Assembly (NCBI RefSeq): GCF_000019905.1
Contig: NC_010556.1
Coordinates: 1,452,001-1,516,000, forward strand
DNA length: 64,000 nucleotides
From: Exiguobacterium artemiae 255-15
GTDB lineage: Bacteria; Bacillota; Bacilli; Exiguobacteriales; Exiguobacteriaceae
Direction: 5' to 3'
Shown here: positions 59,207 to 64,000 of the stretch, in pieces
Layout: each line of letters starts with the position of its first letter
Numbering within the stretch: position 1 is the stretch's first letter
Position numbers and translations under genes: made by a program
Notes under the pieces: model-generated
What the model was told of the DNA's origin: nothing
Database searches by the model: none
Seen by the model: the letters and a program-made list of their open reading frames with translations, nothing else

Positions 59207-60205
59207 TTATTTCATTTGTAAGACGACTTTTCCTTTGGCCCGACCGGACTCGGAATACTCGAGCGCAGCCTGTGCCTCTTCAAACGGATAGATGCGGTCG
59301 ATGACCGGTTTGATTTGTCCGGTCTCAATCCATTCTGTAATGTGTTCCAGTTGGCGTCCGCTCGGTCGCATGAATAAAAACGTGTACGTGACCCGGTGTT
59401 TCCGTTCAAGCCATGTTTCGCGGAGCGTCAGCAGGCGGAACAGGTTGGTCTTCAGAAAACCGGACCGGTAGGATTTCCCGAACCGGCCGTTAGGCAGTCC
59501 GGAAATCGAGACGATGTGTCCGCCCGGACGGACGATTTTAAACGAACGCCGGAGCGTCTCACCGCCGATCGTATCGTAGACACCGTCATAATCATGCAGG
59601 ACTTCGTCAAACGCTTCCGTCCGGTAATCGATGATTTCATCAGCGCCAAGTGACGCAACCAAATCATGTCCGGCGGAACTCGCCGTCGTTGCGACGTACA
59701 AGCCCATTGCTTTCGCTAGTTGGATGGCAAACGTGCCGACGCCGCCCGCACCGGCCTGGATCAGGATCTTTTGTCCCGGCGTCGCCTGCAAGACGTCGTG
59801 TAATGCCTGATAGGACGTCAAGCCGACGAGCGGGATGGAGGCTGCTTCCTCAAAGGAGAGCGACGCCGGTTTTAGGGCAAGCATCTGTTCATCGATTGCG
59901 ATGTATTCCGCAAAGGTACCGATTCGATTTTTCTCGGCCCGTCCGTAGACGGCATCACCGACTTGAAACTGCTTGACGGCATGACCCACTTCAACAATGA
60001 TGCCGGCGAAGTCATTCCCGAGAATCAGCGGGAACTGATACGGGATCAACAGCTTGACGTCACCGTCCCGAATCTTAAAATCAACCGGATTGATGCTCGC
60101 CGCGTGAATTTCGACAAGAACGTCATGCGGGCGGACGTCCGGGCGGGGCTGTTCGGTTTGTTCGAGCGGAACCTGTCCGTATTTTGAAATCGTCATCGCT
60201 TTCAT
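59207..60205 (-). CDS. NADP-dependent MDR oxidoreductase (quinone-reductase-like)
   Basis: A 332-residue MDR enzyme. SINPVDFKIRDGDVKLL and FPLILGNDFAGIIVEVG start the catalytic domain; the Rossmann motif AGAGGVGTFAIQLAK (about residue 150) binds the cofactor. It lacks the zinc cluster of alcohol dehydrogenases. ATG 60205 follows GGAGAGG; a start further upstream has no site. Substrate unknown, likely a quinone or enone. Confidence 0.87.
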   Translation of the reverse strand: MKAMTISKYGQVPLEQTEQPRPDVRPHDVLVEIHAASINPVDFKIRDGDVKLLIPYQFPLILGNDFAGIIVEVGHAVKQFQVGDAVYGRAEKNRIGTFAEYIAIDEQMLALKPASLSFEEAASIPLVGLTSYQALHDVLQATPGQKILIQAGAGGVGTFAIQLAKAMGLYVATTASSAGHDLVASLGADEIIDYRTEAFDEVLHDYDGVYDTIGGETLRRSFKIVRPGGHIVSISGLPNGRFGKSYRSGFLKTNLFRLLTLRETWLERKHRVTYTFLFMRPSGRQLEHITEWIETGQIKPVIDRIYPFEEAQAALEYSESGRAKGKVVLQMK

Positions 60206-60331
60206 GAAAATCCTCTCCATTTCCTGGTTCTGCTGCTTTTAGTCTAACAGTTGATTAAGCATGAGAACACTTTGAGTGATTCATTCAGGCATGATAAGCT
60301 GAACAGGAACAGGGAAAATTTGGAGTTTGGG

Positions 60332-60580
60332 GTGAATGGGATGGATCAGATAGGAGAACGATTGTTGCGGCTGTGGATCCGTGTACCACGGTTCGTGAAA
60401 CGGATGGTGCCGCTCAGCCTGACATTGTATGTCCTTTTATTCATTGTCACGAACGGGATAACAACGCTTCTTCATTTTAATATTGAGTTGTTCTCGTGGC
60501 GCGATCTCATCATCAGTTTAGCCGGAGCGGCGATTCTTGTCCCGGTATTCAATCAGTCAAAAGGGGAGGATAAAACATGA
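60332..60580 (+). CDS. Small two-TM membrane protein
   Basis: An 82-residue protein with helices MVPLSLTLYVLLFIVTNGI and LIISLAGAAILVPVF. GTG 60332 lies six bases after GGAG; an ATG at 60341 is also possible. Four-base overlap of its end with the kinase gene (ATGA) suggests one operon. Function unknown. Confidence 0.65.
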   Translation: MNGMDQIGERLLRLWIRVPRFVKRMVPLSLTLYVLLFIVTNGITTLLHFNIELFSWRDLIISLAGAAILVPVFNQSKGEDKT

Positions 60581-61374
60581 AACAATCGGAGCAGGAAGAA
60601 CCATTGACGGGCGGGAATGTCTCCGACGTCTCGCGGATCGGGGAGACGGTCAGACGGGAACAGAAACCGGAGAGTCTTCGGGTCCACCGGGTACTGCAAC
60701 ATCTTGAGCAAAAAGGATTTGAAGGAAGCCCACGCTATTTAGGAATCGATCCACAGGGACGTGAAATCTTGTCCTTCATCGAAGGAGAGGCCGGGAATTA
60801 TCCGCTTCAGCCGTATATGCAGTCAGACCGCGTTTTGGAAGAAACAGCACGGTTGTTACGTTCCTATCACGAGGCAGTTGCGGATTTTCCAATACCAACC
60901 GATTGGCAGCCGCTCGACGGAACACCGGAACCGCTTGAACTCATCTGTCATAATGATTTCGCCGTCTATAATGTCATTTTCCAAAACGAGCGTCCGGTCG
61001 GGATCATCGATTTCGAAGTCGCTGCCCCGGGACCACGGATTTGGGATATCGCTTATACGATGTACACGTTTGTTCCGTTAAGCAGGCATCAAATGACAGA
61101 AGACGGTGAGCCGGCTCATTACAATCCGGTCAACGATCAAGAACGGATCCGGCGTCGGGTCCTTCTGTTTTTGTCTGCTTACGGCAAAGCGGAGCTGAAG
61201 GATGAGATGTATGAAACCGTGCTGCTACGCGTGGAAGCGTTGATCAAAACGATTCACCGGAGAGCGGCGGAAGGCGATGACGCGTTTCAACGGATGATTG
61301 ATGACGGACACGTCACGCATTATGAACAGGAAATCGACTTTTTAAAGCGAGAAGGAGCCGACTGGTTCCGATGA
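60577..61374 (+). CDS. Aminoglycoside phosphotransferase-family kinase
   Basis: A 265-residue APH-fold kinase. LICHNDFAVYNVIF is an intact Brenner loop (His, Asp, Asn), and GIIDFEVAAPGPRIWDIAY holds the metal-binding Asp. The N-lobe is short but includes the GGNVSDVSRIG-like nucleotide-binding loop. Substrate unknown. Translationally coupled to the membrane protein gene at 60332. It contrasts with the altered loop of the kinase at 9702. Confidence 0.85.
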   Translation: MKQSEQEEPLTGGNVSDVSRIGETVRREQKPESLRVHRVLQHLEQKGFEGSPRYLGIDPQGREILSFIEGEAGNYPLQPYMQSDRVLEETARLLRSYHEAVADFPIPTDWQPLDGTPEPLELICHNDFAVYNVIFQNERPVGIIDFEVAAPGPRIWDIAYTMYTFVPLSRHQMTEDGEPAHYNPVNDQERIRRRVLLFLSAYGKAELKDEMYETVLLRVEALIKTIHRRAAEGDDAFQRMIDDGHVTHYEQEIDFLKREGADWFR

Positions 61375-61399
61375 ATACATCGAAGAACGGAGACTCATC

Positions 61400-61783
61400 A
61401 TGTTGCACACGTTAAAGGAGACCGCTAAAACGTTAAAAAAACAGCTGTTCATCTTGTATTTCGCCTATCAGGACAACCGGGTCGCCTAGTATACGAAATT
61501 ATTTACGGCCGGTGTCGTCGCTTATGCGTTCAGTCCGATTGATTTGATTCCGGACTTCATCCCGGTACTCGGTTACCTCGACGACCTGATTTTAGTCCCG
61601 TTAGGTATCCTGTTGGCACTGAAGATGTTGCCGCAGGACGTCATTGAGGACTGTACCGCCAAAGCGGAAGCCTTGGTGCGTGCGGACAAACCGAAAAACT
61701 GGTTTGTCGGCGGCTGCATCGTGTTGCTTTGGTGCGGGCTTAGTGTCTGGACAGGTCTAAAGGTGTACGACATGATGCAATGA
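61400..61783 (+). pseudogene. DUF1232 (YkvA-like) membrane protein with in-frame TAG
   Basis: An ATG at 61400 behind GGAGA opens FILYFAYQDNRVA, then a TAG (61487-61489), then continues in the same frame with YTKLFTAGVVAYAFSPIDLI, the DUF1232 signature, and PDFIPVLGYLDDLI. Family members usually read R-x-P/A-W-YAK here, so the TAG replaces a Trp (TGG to TAG). Without the TAG the protein is 127 residues with one C-terminal helix, a normal length. Mutation, error or readthrough. Confidence 0.8.
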
Positions 61784-62308
61784 TTAAGCTTCAGAAAGTG
61801 TTTCATAGGCGGATTTAATGTGTCGGTAGATAACGTCCGTCGGTAAAGCGGCATCAATCTGAATGATGGGGGAAACGGATTGTTCCATTTGAAAGCGGTG
61901 TTCGGCGAGCGTCCCGATCATCGCCGGATCGGTCGCCGTCAAATATGTCCGGCACCAATCGAGAAATTCATTGGAGCCGGTGAAATCGGGATATCGTGCC
62001 TGTTCCCGCTGGATTAAACGTTCCATCCGCATGTCTTCATTTAAACGTAAAAAAACAAGCAATTCCCGGTCGGCAAAACCGTCGGGATTCCATGAGAACA
62101 CGGAGCCGGATACGATGTAGTGCCGATGTTGTTCGATATCCGATCTGTATAACGCATACCGCTCTGCAATCGAACGTTTTTCGGTAAAGGTGCGGTCCTT
62201 CCACAGGTAATGATCCGTGTCAATCCAGGGGATACCTTCTTGTTGCCCAATCCACTTGCCAAGCGTACTTTTGCCGGTGCCGGAACCACCGATGATTTGA
62301 ATCCGCAA
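61784..62308 (-). CDS. P-loop kinase-like protein (topology modulation/FlaR-like)
   Basis: A 174-residue protein of the adenylate-kinase-like P-loop family. Walker A GGSGTGKSTLG at residues 7-17; DTDHYLWKDRTFTEK is the substrate-side loop typical of this branch. Function unknown. The start is TTG at 62308 behind AAGGAGG. It begins at the base directly after the DUF1232 stop on the other strand. Confidence 0.82.
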   Translation of the reverse strand: MRIQIIGGSGTGKSTLGKWIGQQEGIPWIDTDHYLWKDRTFTEKRSIAERYALYRSDIEQHRHYIVSGSVFSWNPDGFADRELLVFLRLNEDMRMERLIQREQARYPDFTGSNEFLDWCRTYLTATDPAMIGTLAEHRFQMEQSVSPIIQIDAALPTDVIYRHIKSAYETLSEA

Positions 62309-62469
62309 GAGGTGACCTCCTTAGCGCATAAGGCGCAGTTGATGTAAACGATTTTACCATAGCAGGCAGGGAGACGACGGAAGAATCGTTCTCCCTTTTT
62401 TCGGGTATTTGTCTAACAGAGAAGCAAAACAGCGGACGGTCGTGTTTACCTGTGAAGGGAGCAGTGAGG

Positions 62470-62817
62470 ATGATTCCGTTTTTCATCTTGATGCGCAACA
62501 TGTACCACGTGTTACGTATTCTGTTTCGGCAAGATGAGCAAAAAGCCGTCATGTTATCGGGCGCTTTTCTCCTTGCGGTCGGGATGTTTTTTTATCACAG
62601 CGTCGAACAGCTGAGTTATCTCGATGCGCTGTATTTTTCCGTCATGACGCTGACGACGGTCGGCTATGGCGATATTCATCCCGTCACGCCGATCGGCAAG
62701 ATTTTTACGATGGGGTATGTTCTGCTCGGAATTGGTATCATCAGTGCCCTGATCGTTAATTTTAACCGGGCGTTAAAAGAATTTCATGCCAAGAAAGATC
62801 AGGCGAAGCAGAAGTGA
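62470..62817 (+). CDS. Two-TM potassium channel (KcsA-like pore)
   Basis: A 115-residue protein with two membrane helices and a selectivity filter TTVGYGD between them (LYFSVMTLTTVGYGDIHPVT). It would form a tetrameric K+ channel, and has only a short basic tail. ATG 62470 follows GGGAGCAGTGAGG; an in-frame GTG at 62452 overlaps other features. A strong terminator follows. Confidence 0.88.
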   Translation: MIPFFILMRNMYHVLRILFRQDEQKAVMLSGAFLLAVGMFFYHSVEQLSYLDALYFSVMTLTTVGYGDIHPVTPIGKIFTMGYVLLGIGIISALIVNFNRALKEFHAKKDQAKQK

Positions 62818-62844
62818 CAGAAAAATCCTGTTCCTGACGCAATT

Positions 62845-62901
62845 AAAAACAAAGAGGAAGACCGGACCTCGTATATCGAGAGCCGGTCTTCCTCTTTGTT
62901 T
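62845..62901. terminator. Very strong terminator
   Basis: AAACAAAGAGGAAGACCGG pairs with CCGGTCTTCCTCTTTGTTT (19 bp) over a loop of about 17 bases. Confidence 0.92.
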
Positions 62902-62912
62902 ATCGATTCGAT

Positions 62913-63041
62913 TCACCCAGCATCCTTAAGCTCCTGATGCGGATTGACGCGAGCTGCGATATGCTCCGGCAAAAGCAGGGAGACACCAATTAACAGCGGC
63001 TCATCCCAGGGCACGAGATCATACAAGGCATAAAAGTTCAT
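62913..63041 (-). CDS. 42-residue small protein
   Basis: ATG 63041 lies eight bases from TAGGAGA and opens MNFYALYDLVPWDEPLLIGV, a 42-residue frame ended by TGA. Hydrophobic patches exist but no clear helix of membrane length. Divergent from the ECF sigma gene. Function unknown. Confidence 0.45.
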   Translation of the reverse strand: MNFYALYDLVPWDEPLLIGVSLLLPEHIAARVNPHQELKDAG

Positions 63042-63076
63042 GTGTTGATCTCCTATCTGATTTTTTTACAGATTTT

Positions 63077-63105
63077 TGAAACTAAAACGGTGTATGCTCA
63101 GTCTA
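63077..63105 (+). promoter_or_regulatory. Candidate ECF-type promoter before the sigma gene
   Basis: TGAAAC and AGTCTA are 17 bases apart, near the TGAAAC-N16/17-CGTCTA pattern read by SigM/SigX/SigW-type factors. It lies 30 bases before the GTG start of the sigma gene, where autoregulation is usual. One base short of the best -10. Confidence 0.5.
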
Positions 63106-63134
63106 ATGAAGAGAGAAGAAAGGAGGGAAGTCCC

Positions 63135-63662
63135 GTGTTCCGAAAAAAGCGTGCCGGCAGTTGGACGGATGAAACGTTCCTTGCAACGTTATATGCCGAA
63201 GAACATTACATCTACCGGATGTCATTTCTGTATTTGAAGGAGGAACAGGAAGCACTCGAAAACGTGCAGGAAGTCGCTTTTCGGGCTTGGAAGTATCGCA
63301 AATCACTGAAGGAAATCACGTATTTTAAAACGTGGCTGACGCGGATCACGATCAACGCGGCACTCGATCAGCTCAAGAAACACCAAACGCTCGTCTGGAC
63401 GACCGACGGTATGGAGAACTTGAAAGAACCGCAGACCGCTTCGTTTGAACACGTCGTCGTAAATCAACTGTTTCTGGCTGATCTGCTCGAACGACTCGAC
63501 GTCAAGGAACGTTCGCTCTTGACGTTACGGTATCAAGCCGACTATTCCCTTCAGGAGATCGCCGACCTGCTCGACATTCCGGTCAGTACCGTCAAAAGTA
63601 CGTTGTACCGGGCAATTCAAAAATTACAGCGGCAACAACTAAAAGGAGGAGAGTCCGGATGA
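63135..63662 (+). CDS. ECF-type RNA polymerase sigma factor
   Basis: A 175-residue sigma-70-family factor. ENVQEVAFRAWKYRKSLKEI is region 2 (core and -10 contact), and VKERSLLTLRYQADYSLQEI with DLLDIPVSTVKSTLYRAIQK is region 4 (-35 contact). GTG 63135 follows AGGAGGGAAGTCCC. It overlaps the following gene by four bases (ATGA), the classical sigma/anti-sigma layout. A stress or envelope-related regulon is likely. Confidence 0.9.
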   Translation: MFRKKRAGSWTDETFLATLYAEEHYIYRMSFLYLKEEQEALENVQEVAFRAWKYRKSLKEITYFKTWLTRITINAALDQLKKHQTLVWTTDGMENLKEPQTASFEHVVVNQLFLADLLERLDVKERSLLTLRYQADYSLQEIADLLDIPVSTVKSTLYRAIQKLQRQQLKGGESG

Positions 63663-64000
63663 AACAGCAACTGGAGTCAGCGTTAGAAGAACTTTCCGTA
63701 CCGGACAGCGTCCATACGCGGATGAAACAGGGGATCCACCGGAACAGACGGAAGCACCGGGTACCGCAACTGGTGTTGGCAGCGATCCTGCTGATCGGTC
63801 TGATGCAGTATGACCGGATCGAGTCGTGGATACATCCGCCGACCGGACAAACGACCGCTTCGATGGTCCCGGGACTTGTTTATCAAGGGATGATGTATAC
63901 CGAGACCGGAACGACGGTCTCGGAAGCAGCAGCGCAACAGTTGCGTGGACAGAAGCTAGGGACGTCCGAAAACACGTTGACGGAAGAAAATGAAACGGCA
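63659..64000 (+). CDS. Probable anti-sigma factor, truncated by the window edge
   Basis: An ATG overlapping the sigma stop by four bases, with AAAAGGAGGAG upstream, opens MKQQLESALEELSVPDSVHT with a basic segment and then one membrane helix (VPQLVLAAILLIGLMQY) at about residues 33-50. The rest is extracellular and runs past base 64000. The position and topology fit an anti-sigma factor that holds the ECF sigma; this is inferred. No zinc motif is visible. Confidence 0.75.
   Translation, partial: MKQQLESALEELSVPDSVHTRMKQGIHRNRRKHRVPQLVLAAILLIGLMQYDRIESWIHPPTGQTTASMVPGLVYQGMMYTETGTTVSEAAAQQLRGQKLGTSENTLTEENETA

Noticed and set aside
1-64000. CRISPR array, prophage, restriction-modification or known defence island
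   Set aside because: No regularly spaced repeats, phage structural genes, methylases or nucleases were seen on either strand.

Overview
The window looks like a piece of a chromosome from a Gram-positive, moderate-GC member of the Bacillota, most like Exiguobacterium. Evidence: strong AGGAGG-type ribosome binding sites before nearly every gene, GTG and TTG starts, many short lipoproteins with a lipobox Cys, HemAT-type globin receptors and an IS1182-type element. The genus is an inference from gene families and style, since no database was searched. I see no rRNA, tRNA, CRISPR array, prophage or plasmid origin.

Layout. 0-10 kb: oxidoreductase, RibD-like reductase divergent from a WYL regulator, CPA1 Na+/H+ antiporter, gabD, a polysaccharide-deacetylase lipoprotein, and a tandem pair of secreted paralogues. 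9.7-20.6 kb: a phosphotransferase with no normal start codon, broken small membrane genes, two SDR dehydrogenases, LysR and ArsR regulators, a frameshifted SRPBCC gene, the oxygen sensor HemAT, and several lipoproteins. 20.6-31 kb: small membrane proteins, an MFS exporter, GNAT and NUDIX enzymes, the FetA/FetB metal exporter pair, and a DMT transporter. 31.1-33 kb: a complete IS1182-family element with 21-bp perfect inverted repeats, inserted between convergent genes and abutting the stop codon of a very large FtsX-type permease (33-36.7 kb). 37-49 kb: small membrane proteins, a nucleotidyltransferase, one strikingly AT-rich orphan gene, two chemoreceptors, a parallel beta-helix lipoprotein, and a PspC/MBL-fold/VOC cluster. 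49-64 kb: regulator-transporter pairs (ArsR-MFS, PadR-DUF4188), two paralogous lipoproteins (one frameshifted), an M50-like protease, a quinone-oxidoreductase-like enzyme, a phosphotransferase, a K+ channel, and an ECF sigma factor with the start of its anti-sigma gene.

The genes mostly form one- to three-gene transcription units separated by clear hairpin terminators, on both strands. The common themes are environmental sensing (three chemoreceptors, many one-component regulators, ECF sigma), the cell envelope (lipoproteins, deacetylase, permeases) and detoxification-type enzymes. No single large operon or defence island is visible.

The most unusual property of the window is the number of lesions in otherwise well-conserved genes. 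Three genes carry an in-frame TAG where family members appear to have Trp or Tyr. Four genes carry single-base frameshifts, three of them explained by loss of one base from a short homopolymer. Three genes have a good Shine-Dalgarno followed by ATA or ATT instead of ATG. One SDR has Met at its catalytic Lys. TAG is otherwise almost absent as a terminator here (one case among about 85 stops read). Either the assembly carries errors, or this strain is accumulating mutations, or, least likely but most interesting, some of these codons are tolerated. I could not separate these explanations from the sequence alone.
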